From contig PBAL01000091.1 in the NCBI GenBank assembly GCA_002715965.1, positions 1-38,782 on the forward strand: 38,782 nt of DNA, in the 5' to 3' direction. Under the pieces are notes generated by a model. That model was given only the letters and a program-made list of their open reading frames with translations, searched no databases and was not told the origin of the DNA. Made by a program: the position numbers and the translations under genes. Shown in pieces: positions 1 through 8,660 of this stretch (the stretch's first letter is position 1; each line of letters opens with the position of its first letter). The stretch comes from Verrucomicrobiales bacterium. GTDB taxonomy: Bacteria > Verrucomicrobiota > Verrucomicrobiia > Limisphaerales > JAYPXF01.

Positions 1-45
1 TAGTTCGGTTCCGGTCGGGGCTCCGCCCCTCCCTCCACCGAACTA
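1..45. repeat. Nested palindrome at window edge
   Basis: A perfect 9-base inverted repeat (tagttcggt at 1-9, accgaacta at 37-45) encloses a second short hairpin (ggggc at 17-21, gcccc at 25-29). It lies 28 bases past the stop of the broken minus-strand gene at 74-739, so it could serve as that gene's terminator. It has no T-run, and a dispersed palindromic repeat cut by the window edge is equally possible. Confidence 0.5.
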
Positions 46-73
46 TGAACAACAAGAACCCAAACAAAATCTC

Positions 74-739
74 TCATAGCGTTTGGACCAAAGAATGGGG
101 GCACTCTAAATCGTGTGCGTTGCGCATGGCTCGTGTAATCTTGGTCGCATATTCCGAGTCATTGACCAGAACGAACACGAGAAACTTGAACCGGTATTTG
201 AAATACGTGTGTCGCACCTCCACCGTATTCTTCGCATCGAAGTGTTCGAGTTTGCCGACGGCGGCCACCAACGATTCATATGGCAGCGAGAACGAAAACG
301 GATAGGTCTTCAGATTACCCGCCCGGCTGCGGTTGGCTTTCGAACCATCGGCAAGGTTCCCGTTGGTATCTGCAGCGGCAAACCCTCTACACTTCCCAAC
401 TTTCGTTCCCAAAACTGTTGCAAGCCCGCGTCGCCCAACACATTCAGGAACAGTTCGGCCTGGGGCTTATTCTTGTTCTGGCGCGATTTGTCCCCAATCA
501 AACGCAGCGCCTCTTTTTCATCCTTCTTCAAGTAGACGGTGAGATACATCTGATGCAGGCATGTGCTCATGCGGGCCGCCTGATTTCTTGAAGACAAGAT
601 CGACTTCCACGGTGTCGTTTGTTCCGTGGAAGATGCTGGTGCTTGGCAGGTAACATTCCCAAGCCGGTGCATCCCTTTGGGCGCAGATCTTTGGAACCGC
701 GAGACAGAGCAGCAGGAGCACGGACAGGGGCAGCTTCAT
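74..739 (-). pseudogene. Exported protein of unknown function, broken by two frameshifts
   Basis: Not recognised as a named family. The start at 739 gives a clean signal peptide (MKLPLSVLLLLCLAVPKICA, cleavage after CA or AQ), and the frame stays sensible to about 555. The plausible continuation (LTVYLKKDEKEALRLIGDKS) is in a different frame down to about 370. Reading then returns to the original frame (NLKTYPFSFSLPYESL and onward) and ends at the TGA at 74-76. The two shifts compensate: one extra base near 550-560 and one missing base near 365-385. The intact product would be about 220 residues. It lies 53 bases downstream of the dehydrogenase gene on the same strand, so it may be the last gene of that operon. 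Either it is decaying or the sequence has two indel errors. Confidence 0.6.
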
Positions 740-792
740 GAACGAAGTCTCAACCAGACGGAAATGAACTGCAAGATGCCGGCACGCACCCG

Positions 793-1566
793 TCAGGCCG
801 CAGTATATCCGCCATCAACCGTCCATGCTGCTCCGGTGACAAACGACGCCTCATCCGAAGCAAGGAACGCGATCACATTGGCAATCTCACTCGGCTCCGC
901 CATGCGGCCCATCGGGTGCAGGGCTTTCATGGTCTCGTGGACTTCCGGCGTTTCCGTCACGTTCTCCGTCAGAGCCGTGTAGACGAATCCCGGGCACACC
1001 GCATTGACACGGATGTTCTCCGCGGCGAGGCGAATTCCCATATCGCGCGTCAGTTGCAACACAGCCCCCTTGCTCTGCGGGTAAGGACTGAACCCATCTG
1101 AGAACGGAAGCGTTGTGGGATACGAGACCAGGCTCATGATCGAACCCAGATTCACGATCGAACCACCGCCCGACTGCCGCATTCGCTCGACAGCCGAATG
1201 GCACATGAGAAACGTTCCCTTCGCGTTGATGTCCATGACCGCATCCCAGCGTTCTTCAATGTCCGCCTCGGGCGGCAATGTGCGTGGCGTGATACCAGCG
1301 GAGTTTACGACGATATCCAAACGACCAAACCGAGTCACACACTCCGAGATGATGGTCTCGACATCCGCTCGCTCCGCAACGCTGCCGGATCGTAGGGCCA
1401 AACGTGAGTCTCGATCCGACTCCATCAAGCGCGATAAGCCGGCCTCATTGACATCCGTGGCCAGCACTTTCGCTCCTTCCGCCAGGAATTTCTCAACCGT
1501 TGCCGCTCCGATCCCGGATGCCGCTCCGGTCACAATGGCAACCTTGTCTCCCAATCGATTCATCAT
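793..1566 (-). CDS. SDR family NAD(P)-dependent oxidoreductase
   Basis: Classical short-chain dehydrogenase/reductase of 257 residues, the usual length. It has the cofactor motif TGAASGIG (13-20), NSAG (88-91), the structural Asn in DINAKG (114), catalytic Ser142, and Tyr162 and Lys166 in YPQSKGA. The C-terminal stretch SFVTGAAWTVDGGYTA is the standard SDR ending. Asp38 at the end of beta-2 (ATDVN) favours NAD over NADP. The segment between Ser142 and Tyr162 is about seven residues longer than usual, which may shape the substrate pocket. No signal peptide, so cytoplasmic. The start overlaps the stop of the preceding gene (ATGA), so translation is probably coupled. In this operon a sugar or sugar-acid oxidation is likely, but the substrate cannot be read from sequence. 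Confidence 0.93.
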   Translation of the reverse strand: MMNRLGDKVAIVTGAASGIGAATVEKFLAEGAKVLATDVNEAGLSRLMESDRDSRLALRSGSVAERADVETIISECVTRFGRLDIVVNSAGITPRTLPPEADIEERWDAVMDINAKGTFLMCHSAVERMRQSGGGSIVNLGSIMSLVSYPTTLPFSDGFSPYPQSKGAVLQLTRDMGIRLAAENIRVNAVCPGFVYTALTENVTETPEVHETMKALHPMGRMAEPSEIANVIAFLASDEASFVTGAAWTVDGGYTAA

Positions 1567-2795
1567 CTGCGAACGAACGTGGATTCTCTCGGCGTGGTGT
1601 AACGAACGTCAAGGTGCGGTGTTCGCAATTGACGACCGGTGGCAAGGGATTTCAGGCAGGACTCGAGCATCCCGCTGGTGAGGAGCGTGCGTTCCACGGG
1701 ATAAGGAGCCTTGCCGATGAGGAACATCTTTTCAGCATTCGACATCAGCGCTGCCGAGTAAGTGACATTGGGTACCGGTGGCAGATAGAAGAGCGTGGAA
1801 AACGGTTCGGTTTGTCCCTTGATGCGCGCGGCAATGGTGAAGTCACCAACGAGTCCGTTCAGCAACAACATCGAGGCGTTCAGTCCGTCACGGTATTCAA
1901 GGCGATAGAGGATCGGATTCTGGCACAACTGCCGCATCTGCTTGGGAGTTGGATAGCGGTGACTGAAATCGCCAACCTGTTTCAAAGTCTGGCTACGGCT
2001 GAGGCAGGCTTCGAAGAGCTTCGGATCCCAGGCTCCGTTTTCCATCGCATGCCATACGTCGTCACCTTGGAGGGCCTCAACAGAGCGGACGCCGGTCTCT
2101 CCGCTTTGACGACGTTCGGCGATGCATTGGAGCGTCTCGAGGGCGTGAAAGCCGTAGATCTCCTTGCCGCCGTAGGCGACGCAGACGATTTCCTCGGTGA
2201 CTGCTCCGTGCGGCAGGTCAACGGCGGGCATGCGCCAGGTGACAGGAAGGGATGAGCCGGCGAGGAACGGGAAATTCAGTTCACGTGATTGGTCAACCAT
2301 CTCCTTGGCCCACTCCCATTTCCAGGAAAGGTGCTTGTCGTTGAACACGGGCACGCTCCGGCCGTCCTCGCGAAACACCTCTACAATCTCCTGAAAGAAC
2401 TCGTAGCGGGGATAGAGTTTCTGTCCGAGTTCATTCTTGGGATATTCGCCGTGTTCACCGATCAAGAGCACCGCATCGACGGCCAATTTGTCGCCACCAC
2501 ATCGCAGGGTTTCGGCTATGGTGGGATAAATGGTGAAGCCGGCTTCCTTGGCACGACCACGGCTGAGGTCGTTCTTTGGATACTGCGCGACGTAGGCCGA
2601 CACGACATCGAGCGGTGGTTTGTGCCAACGGCCTTGCTCGGGGTATCCCCAGAGGAAGCGTTCGGCCATGTGCCACGCGTGTGAGGGCTTCCACCAGACG
2701 GTGGTGATGACGGCCATGCGCTTGCGCGCCGGCAGATCGGCTGCGCTCGCGCTGAACAAGAGCGATGTGAGCAGAAGGAAAGCGGCTCGTGTCAT
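1563..2795 (-). CDS. Exported protein of unknown function, possibly Gfo/Idh/MocA-related
   Basis: 410 residues with a signal peptide (MTRAAFLLLTSLLFSASA, cleavage before ADLP). I know no named family. The order of elements resembles a divergent Gfo/Idh/MocA fold: a first strand (MAVITT) without the usual GxGxxG, a segment like the second Rossmann half (AGFTIYPTIAETL, then VDAVLLIGEHGEYP), and a C-terminal half ending in YPVERTLLTSGMLESCLKSL, which is like the last helix of those enzymes. The absent dinucleotide motif and the export signal argue against an ordinary dehydrogenase. Other conserved-looking blocks are VFNDKHLSWKW, PVTWRMP and STLFYLPPVPNVTYSA. ATGA overlaps with both neighbours place it firmly in the operon. 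The fold call is inference. Confidence 0.8.
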   Translation of the reverse strand: MTRAAFLLLTSLLFSASAADLPARKRMAVITTVWWKPSHAWHMAERFLWGYPEQGRWHKPPLDVVSAYVAQYPKNDLSRGRAKEAGFTIYPTIAETLRCGGDKLAVDAVLLIGEHGEYPKNELGQKLYPRYEFFQEIVEVFREDGRSVPVFNDKHLSWKWEWAKEMVDQSRELNFPFLAGSSLPVTWRMPAVDLPHGAVTEEIVCVAYGGKEIYGFHALETLQCIAERRQSGETGVRSVEALQGDDVWHAMENGAWDPKLFEACLSRSQTLKQVGDFSHRYPTPKQMRQLCQNPILYRLEYRDGLNASMLLLNGLVGDFTIAARIKGQTEPFSTLFYLPPVPNVTYSAALMSNAEKMFLIGKAPYPVERTLLTSGMLESCLKSLATGRQLRTPHLDVRYTTPRESTFVRR

Positions 2796-4279
2796 GGCCG
2801 GAGTTTCAATGCGTGGTCCGACTCGTCAAATCGAAACGAGTAGAGGTCCACATCCTTGATCACGAAGCGAAGTTGGACCGGCGTCCCGGCAAGTCGGGCG
2901 ACATCGGGTTCATTCTTCCATCGGACTCGTTGGTCAATCCGATCGCCGATCAACTCCAAGCAATCATTGAGGGCATATCCGTCAATCGGTCGATCTTCGG
3001 CGTCGCGGATTTCGACTCGCAGGCTGCCTGCAGCGGAAGTGGAGAAATTCAGGCGCAGTGCGCGACCCTTGAAAACGAGCGGTTTGGTCAGCAACTCGCC
3101 GCCGGAATAGGGAGCCTGCACGGAAACGAAGCCGTCCGGACGAATGGTGTAGCGACGCAATCGAGTTTCGCCTTCGCGCCAATAGCCTTCGCTGAACAGC
3201 ATCGATATCTCGTTGCCGCCATCCGTCTCGAACAAACCGTAGCCCTGGTAGTTGTCACCGTACATCCAGTTGCGTCCGGGACGCTGGAACGCTTCATCCC
3301 AGCGATGAAAGCGAATGCCGTCACGACTGCTCATGAACAACCCGTCCGTCAGGTCCGAACCCACCCGGGCATAAGCCGCCGTCAGATCGGCACGCAGCTT
3401 CACCGGTTCCAGAGAGCGTAGTTGATCGGTCATGGAACGGGCGGTATAGCGTGTCGGAAAACCAAGACGAAGGTGCGGCGCGCGATGGTACGGCTGGATG
3501 CCGTTGGTGTACATCTGTTGTCGCGGCGAGCCGGGATACTCCAACGGCACGGGCTCCGACCACGTGCGCAAATCCGGCGAAGTCGCCATGGCGACCGAAC
3601 GCATGCCGTCGACCACCGTGCGGAAGTAGAGCACGTATTGCTTGGTCCACGGTTCCCAAAACGCGACGTTCATCGAATCGAGCGCGCCCTGCTTGAAGAT
3701 TGCCTCTTCGCTCTTCTGCCACTGTTTCGCATCCGGAGAGGTGAACAGGTGCAAGCCGACCTTGCGATTACCGCCCACCGCCTTGAATTTCTCCGCTGGA
3801 GGGCAGTTCTCACTGGTGTCGAGAAACGGCACAAACGTTCCCGAGTAAGGGCTGCCGGGCCAGACGATGTTGTTGGCCAGGGGATCGTCGACCTGCTTCG
3901 CCAGGTAGCCGCGCAATGGGAACTTGCGAAGGTGCGGCTTGATCCATCGGATACCGTCGCGACTCTCGGCGTAACAGACCACCGGGCTGTGAGCCATGCG
4001 GAGTTTGCCGCCTTCCCAGGTCATGCGATGCCCCCGATAGATCATGATGAACCGGTCGCCATCTCGCATCACCGTCGGGTAACCGCTGGTGTTGCCCTCC
4101 CAAGGTTGATCGAAACGAATGGCCTCCTCCCGCGCCGTCGGATGGTGCAGGACCAAGCTCGCACCATCGAGCTTCTCAATCAGGTAATGATCAACAAAGA
4201 GTTCACGGCGCGAGCCGATCTCAATCGGATCGGCGGCAGTGGCCGACAGCGCACCCGCCAACCAGAGAACCGCTCTCAT
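2792..4279 (-). CDS. Exported glycosyl hydrolase-like (GH32/GH43-type) five-bladed propeller protein
   Basis: 495 residues from the chosen start MRAVLWLAGALSATAADP. This start gives a compact signal peptide and an ATGA overlap with the upstream stop; an in-frame start 54 bases upstream adds an unconvincing leader. After RRELFVDHYLIEKLDGA come propeller-type blocks: SGYPTVMRDGDRFIMIYRGH, VVCYAESRDGIRWIKP, HLFTSPDAKQWQKS, VAMATSPDLRTWSEP and LFMSSRDGIRFHRWDE. The pattern 'S.DG..W' recurs as in GH32/43/68-like propellers. The final ~110 residues (ELLTKPLVFKGRALRLNFS, then LRVEIRDAEDRPIDGY) resemble the beta-sandwich seen at the end of such proteins. The role is probably binding or cleavage of a glycan in the periplasm; substrate and catalytic acids are not identifiable by eye. 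Confidence 0.82.
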   Translation of the reverse strand: MRAVLWLAGALSATAADPIEIGSRRELFVDHYLIEKLDGASLVLHHPTAREEAIRFDQPWEGNTSGYPTVMRDGDRFIMIYRGHRMTWEGGKLRMAHSPVVCYAESRDGIRWIKPHLRKFPLRGYLAKQVDDPLANNIVWPGSPYSGTFVPFLDTSENCPPAEKFKAVGGNRKVGLHLFTSPDAKQWQKSEEAIFKQGALDSMNVAFWEPWTKQYVLYFRTVVDGMRSVAMATSPDLRTWSEPVPLEYPGSPRQQMYTNGIQPYHRAPHLRLGFPTRYTARSMTDQLRSLEPVKLRADLTAAYARVGSDLTDGLFMSSRDGIRFHRWDEAFQRPGRNWMYGDNYQGYGLFETDGGNEISMLFSEGYWREGETRLRRYTIRPDGFVSVQAPYSGGELLTKPLVFKGRALRLNFSTSAAGSLRVEIRDAEDRPIDGYALNDCLELIGDRIDQRVRWKNEPDVARLAGTPVQLRFVIKDVDLYSFRFDESDHALKLRP

Positions 4280-6513
4280 TGGCGGCCTTCCAATGACACA
4301 CATCGATGCGGCCCGTAGATGCCCGCGCCCCACTTGACCTGGCTGGTTGCCTCAACTCCGGACAACGCTCCTGCAAGTCGGGGACCCAACCGGGCGTTCG
4401 CCAAGATGGCGCCGTCCTGTCTGATCGACATCTCTGATCCTCGGATGTTGAAAACAAAGGTCGTCTTGCCACGGGTCCATTTGGTGGGCGCGGAAAGATG
4501 GCCGGGCATGGTCACGCGATATACCTTGCCGTAGTCCTGCCACTTGTCGGGAGCAAGGAAGGGCCAGAGTTTGGGATCCCATCGCCGTGGTGACTTGTTG
4601 GAGGTGCCAACGAAAAGGTCCGAACCGCTGGTGATCAGGCTGGTGATGCGTTGGCCCCACAGGTTGCGCGGGACGTTGCCCTCGTTCTCAACGTCGTAGG
4701 GATGAGTGATTTTCTTCGAGAGGTCAGGATGGGAAAAAAAGCGCCGGCCAAATGTCCACCGATTGCCGCTTGGATTGTAGCGCCACACTTCGCCCCAAGG
4801 CCACACGCCGACCAAAACTTCACCTCCGTAAAGCGTGGTGGTTTGCGCCTCGCGGGCACTGCCCGATACGCCGGGCATGACGGGTGGCCAGCCCTTGAGG
4901 TCGGTCAGTTTCCGGCCGTCGTATTCCCAGACCCGGCCGGTCGGGTATTGGCCCAGCAGCAATCGGTCATTGAACGCAAGCGACGAGTAGAGCTGGAAGC
5001 TGACTCCCAACTTTGGGGCAAGGATCATTCGCCAGGCACCGTCTTCGAAAACATAGAAGCCGCCAATGTTGGAACCGGTAACAATCTGTTCACCGAGCAA
5101 GCCCCAGGCGAAGGTGGTTTCGCCCACGATCGGCAATCGCAGGGTGATCGCCTTGCCCAGGTCCACCTTGCCGTCCGACGGTTTCCAAGGGCAGGCATAA
5201 AGGCGGCTGAATCCGTCCTCATCGTTTTCGTAGGGGTGATACGGTTTGCCGTCGCGATGAACGTGGTAAAAGCAGAGGTGACCGTTGGCGTAGAAGAACA
5301 ATTGGTAGCTGCCCTGCTTCGGCGGCGAGAGAACAACCTCGCCATCCCAAGTCACCTTGCTTTCACCAAAGCCCAGCACACCGCTGCCGACGCGCATGGC
5401 TTCTTCCTTTCCACCAGGTCCGGTCGTCCGTTCCCAGGCGCCCTTATCGGTGTTCCAAAACCCCAGTCCGCCGTAAGTCGAATACACCTTGCCCTCGCGT
5501 CCGTAAAGATAGGTGCCGGTAAGATTGCCCGATGGTCGCGGGAGTTCCTTGACCGTCATCTCGCGGGGACCGTTGTGGGGACGAATGAAGAACTGCACAT
5601 CGTGTCGATCGGCGCGGTAGCGGGTGTTGTAGGCGTTGGGAAAACCGGCCCCGATTGTCACCGAACCATCCGGACTCGTGGCTTCGAACAGCGATCCGAA
5701 ATTCTGCCCGATATCTTCACCACGATCGATGGTCACGCTGAATCGATGGTTTGGTTTCAACAAAGCCAGCATCTTGGCGGCGTAACGCCGGCCCAGCTCA
5801 AGCTGGCTGTTTCGATCGAAGTGATAGGGATCGAAATTCGTGAGGCCGCCGGTGAGCACGCAGGCGCTGTAGGGAATGGCTTTGACCTGATTCGGAATCA
5901 TCCGGTTGAAGGCCTGATACTTTTCGTTCCACTGACCCAGCTGGCCAAAGACAAATGGCAGTTTGGGATTGTCGAACTCCCTGCGCAGACGGGCGACGTG
6001 TTCCTTGAGCAGCTGCGGATAGCCTTCCCAGCGTCCTGAATTGCCTTCGCCCTGGTGCCAGAGAATCCCCTTGAGCTGCCCACCCTGCTTGAGCGCGGCC
6101 TGGGCCTGTTTGATGGCTTCGCGGTAAAGGTCGTAAGGCTCCAAATGATCCGGATGCCATTGCTCGATCGAGGTGCCGCCACGCGCCCAACAGACAATGC
6201 CGACCGTGACGCCGGGATTCGCTTTCTGGTACGCGGCAACGAAGGCAGGCCCGCCATTCATTCCCTGCGTGCTGCCGGGTTTCTGGTGTTTGGAGTAGCG
6301 ATTAAAACCGGGCTGGGCGGCTTCCCATTCCTTGCCGTTCCACAAAAGACAATTGGGAATCGGTTTGCGATCCTCGTCCTTCAATGGCGCGCGACCGACC
6401 ATGTTGGACTGACCGATGAGCAGGAAGACGTGATCCGGCCTGGCTTCACCGGCCCGGGCCGGAACGGACAACAGCAGGCCGAGCAATATGGCAGGGAGAA
6501 ACTCGCGGTGCAT
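4276..6513 (-). CDS. Sialate O-acetylesterase (SGNH) domain protein with C-terminal propeller
   Basis: 745 residues; signal peptide MHREFLPAILLGLLLSVPARA. Residues ~27-255 form an SASA/SGNH hydrolase: block I HVFLLIGQSNMVGRA with nucleophile Ser36, the Gly block VCWARGGTSIEQW, block III KGILWHQGEGNSGRWEGY, and block V DPYHFD supplying Asp and His. Such enzymes remove O-acetyl groups from sialic acids or other glycans. The remaining ~490 residues are not part of the esterase. They carry repeated blade-like segments (GTYLYGREGKVYSTYGGLGF, SYQLFFYANGHLCFYHVHRD, LLLGQYPTGRVWEYDG, GEVLVGVWPWGEVWRYNP, SGSDLFVGTSNKSPRRWDP) and so probably make a beta-propeller. This is the first gene of the operon, about 146 bases from the divergent sialidase-like gene. 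A deacetylase next to a sialidase fold suggests acetylated glycan use; sialic acid itself is not proven. Confidence 0.9.
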   Translation of the reverse strand: MHREFLPAILLGLLLSVPARAGEARPDHVFLLIGQSNMVGRAPLKDEDRKPIPNCLLWNGKEWEAAQPGFNRYSKHQKPGSTQGMNGGPAFVAAYQKANPGVTVGIVCWARGGTSIEQWHPDHLEPYDLYREAIKQAQAALKQGGQLKGILWHQGEGNSGRWEGYPQLLKEHVARLRREFDNPKLPFVFGQLGQWNEKYQAFNRMIPNQVKAIPYSACVLTGGLTNFDPYHFDRNSQLELGRRYAAKMLALLKPNHRFSVTIDRGEDIGQNFGSLFEATSPDGSVTIGAGFPNAYNTRYRADRHDVQFFIRPHNGPREMTVKELPRPSGNLTGTYLYGREGKVYSTYGGLGFWNTDKGAWERTTGPGGKEEAMRVGSGVLGFGESKVTWDGEVVLSPPKQGSYQLFFYANGHLCFYHVHRDGKPYHPYENDEDGFSRLYACPWKPSDGKVDLGKAITLRLPIVGETTFAWGLLGEQIVTGSNIGGFYVFEDGAWRMILAPKLGVSFQLYSSLAFNDRLLLGQYPTGRVWEYDGRKLTDLKGWPPVMPGVSGSAREAQTTTLYGGEVLVGVWPWGEVWRYNPSGNRWTFGRRFFSHPDLSKKITHPYDVENEGNVPRNLWGQRITSLITSGSDLFVGTSNKSPRRWDPKLWPFLAPDKWQDYGKVYRVTMPGHLSAPTKWTRGKTTFVFNIRGSEMSIRQDGAILANARLGPRLAGALSGVEATSQVKWGAGIYGPHRCVSLEGRQ

Positions 6514-6659
6514 GGGTCGCGATTAAACGGGATCAATGACCACCGACCAGAGAATTATTTCCTCTCAGGGCAACTGCCGGGCCTTGAGCGGGGTGCCAAT
6601 CTGTAAAAGCCGACTTGCCCCGCGCAAGGCCTTTGACGATGGTTGCATCTTCCGTCGTC

Positions 6660-7934
6660 ATGAAGAACACAACCTCACTCATTCTCTGCCTGACATTCGC
6701 TGCGATCATCGCGACCGCCAGCGCCGCAACCCGCAAGCCAGCCAGTTCCGGATATCAGCCTCCACCCAAGATCAACCGCGTTGGGGGCGACCCGGCACCG
6801 ATCAAGGCACCCCCGCGTCGTCCGCTGTCGGAGTGGGCGGTTTCTCCCCAGGAAGGAAAACTCGCGCCATTCCTGCAAGAACGTCCCCTCACGAAAACGA
6901 AACTCTTCGACGGTGGTCGTTTCCCGAGCGTGATTGTGGCCGCGAATGGAACCGTGGTCGCCACGTGGGGAAACAAGGATTATCACACCCGGCGCAGTCC
7001 GGACGGCGGTTCGACTTGGGAGAAAGCCATCCTCGTCGATCCGTCCTGCATTTCCGGTGGTGGCGCGATCGTGGATGAAATCACGGGTGACCTGCTGGTT
7101 TTCACCGAAGCCAAACATCCGCCGACGGACGATCAACGGCTTTATCGCAGCCGCGACGCCGGCAAGACCTGGCAACGCGACAAGGACTTCGTCCTTCACG
7201 CACTCCACCGTCGCACCCCCGGAGTGATTCCCAGTCTGCACATGGATGAAAACGGAATCACCCTGCGCCATGGCCCGCGACCCGGACGGCTCATTCGCAG
7301 CACGGGCAACTTCATGGGCGCGACCATTTCCGGCGGTCCGGCCGACACCTTTGCCAATGCCATCTACAGCGACGACGGCGGCAAGACCTGGGACACCAGC
7401 ACCCCCTTCCCCGCCTTCGGCACTAACGAAGGGGCGGTCGAGGAATTATCCGACGGCCGCATCCTTTACATTTCCCGCCGGCACCTCGCCACCGATGGTC
7501 TCGATCACCACTGGAAACACATGGCCTGGAGCCACGACGGCGGATCGACCTGGCGAGACCTGCGCGTCAGCAAGGTGTTGCCCGACGGCAACTCCAACTC
7601 CCGCTACGGCCTCATGCACGGCCTCATCCGCCTGCCCGTCAAGGGCCGTGACATCCTCGTCTTCAGCAACATCGAAAGCAACAAAGGCCGCGAACGCGGA
7701 ACGCTCTGGACCAGCTTCGACGGCGGGGAGACCTGGCCGGTCAAGCGACTCATCGACGCCGGCCGCTTCGCCTATTCCTCACTCACCGCCGGTCGTCCCG
7801 GCACTCCGTCCGAAGGCTGGATCTACCTGCACTACGAAAATTATAGGGGCAGCATCATGGCCCGCTTCGACCTCGCGTGGCTGCTCCAAGGTGAGGCCAC
7901 CGGGGATGGGAAAGTGCCCGGTTGGGCGCAATGA
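6660..7934 (+). CDS. Secreted exo-alpha-sialidase-like (BNR repeat) protein
   Basis: 424 residues from MKNTTSLILCLTFAAIIATA, a good signal peptide; a possible start 45 bases upstream would spoil it. Five Asp boxes (SxDxGxTW) are visible: SPDGGSTW (~113), SRDAGKTW (~164), SDDGGKTW (~237), SHDGGSTW (~291) and SFDGGETW (~352). They are spaced as in a six-bladed sialidase propeller. RFPSVIVAANGTVVATWGNK corresponds to the family's first blade, which usually carries one catalytic arginine. The fold call is strong. Activity on sialic acid is less certain, because many Planctomycetes/Verrucomicrobia members of this family are uncharacterised and may act on other glycans. It is transcribed divergently from the esterase operon and could share control from the gap at 6514-6659, where I see no clear promoter or operator. 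Confidence 0.9.
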   Translation: MKNTTSLILCLTFAAIIATASAATRKPASSGYQPPPKINRVGGDPAPIKAPPRRPLSEWAVSPQEGKLAPFLQERPLTKTKLFDGGRFPSVIVAANGTVVATWGNKDYHTRRSPDGGSTWEKAILVDPSCISGGGAIVDEITGDLLVFTEAKHPPTDDQRLYRSRDAGKTWQRDKDFVLHALHRRTPGVIPSLHMDENGITLRHGPRPGRLIRSTGNFMGATISGGPADTFANAIYSDDGGKTWDTSTPFPAFGTNEGAVEELSDGRILYISRRHLATDGLDHHWKHMAWSHDGGSTWRDLRVSKVLPDGNSNSRYGLMHGLIRLPVKGRDILVFSNIESNKGRERGTLWTSFDGGETWPVKRLIDAGRFAYSSLTAGRPGTPSEGWIYLHYENYRGSIMARFDLAWLLQGEATGDGKVPGWAQ

Positions 7935-8660
7935 CCTGAGTCTTACTAAAGGAATCCCGAATCTCGCCCATCGAGTTGCGGAACTGCTGGCAATAGCCTT
8001 ACCGCGAATCCTCTGGTTCCTTCCCGTGACCACACATCTGCTGACGTCGCGTAGCAACCGCTAAATTGTAAACGTGGGTTTTCAACCACGGTCGCCGTTC
8101 CCCCGAAACGTCGCTTAGTAGCGACCGTCCACTCAGCAGGATTGAACTGCCACTACGCGACTCCAAGTCTGCAAACGGTTAACGAAACCTATTGCTGATA
8201 CATCAACACCATTGAGATCGAAGGCTGACGAACCGTGGCGGCTGGATTAGTTGGACTGCTTCCTTTTGATCGTAGCCTGAGTCCCTTTCAAGACGCCAAG
8301 AATGCGCTGGTTGGTTTGAGGCACGTTTCGCACGCCAAGTTTGTGAGTCACGCGAGTCGATTTGCAGATCCGAAGGTAACAATTGCGAGCCGAAGTGGTT
8401 GTTGTGTTCACACTTTTGCCTCATCCGAGGTGGTCGACGCACTGCAAAACACCGACCTTTTGGCTGACTACAAAAAACTTCTGAAGAGTCACAGAGACGG
8501 TCCGATTTAGGTAGATGTTGCCTGGCCGAGAACGATTGGAATCCGGACCCTAATCTGCCAAGCTCTTTCGGACGCTCCGCTTGTCAGACAACCAATCCCT
8601 TCATTCATCACATGAAGGAGTTGAATTGCATTTTTCCCTTCGGTTTTCGAGATTCCCGGC
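7935..8660. other. 726-base intergenic region with little coding signal
   Basis: No reading frame here has convincing protein character apart from the weak 91-codon frame listed separately. The first 230 bases hold two small hairpins: cgtgg (8073-8077) with ccacg (8086-8090), and gtcgct (8110-8115) with agcgac (8120-8125). The segment 8050-8190 looks like degenerate repeat or former mobile sequence. No tRNA or obvious promoter was found. A weak signal is that gtagc/ctacg-type motifs recur around 8050 and 8155. Confidence 0.5.
8235..8510 (+). CDS. Possible small ORF or gene fragment, 91 codons
   Basis: ATG start; no ribosome binding site seen and no family recognised. The second half (FASSEVVDALQNTDLLADYKKLLKS) has helix-like composition, but the first half does not look protein-like. 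A competing antisense frame covers 8203-8442. It may be a remnant of a longer gene or chance. Listed only because the surrounding 700 bases otherwise hold nothing. Confidence 0.15.
   Translation: MAAGLVGLLPFDRSLSPFQDAKNALVGLRHVSHAKFVSHASRFADPKVTIASRSGCCVHTFASSEVVDALQNTDLLADYKKLLKSHRDGPI

Noticed and set aside
4651..6039. 462-codon plus-strand open frame
   Set aside because: Antisense to the SGNH esterase gene, whose catalytic blocks are explicit.
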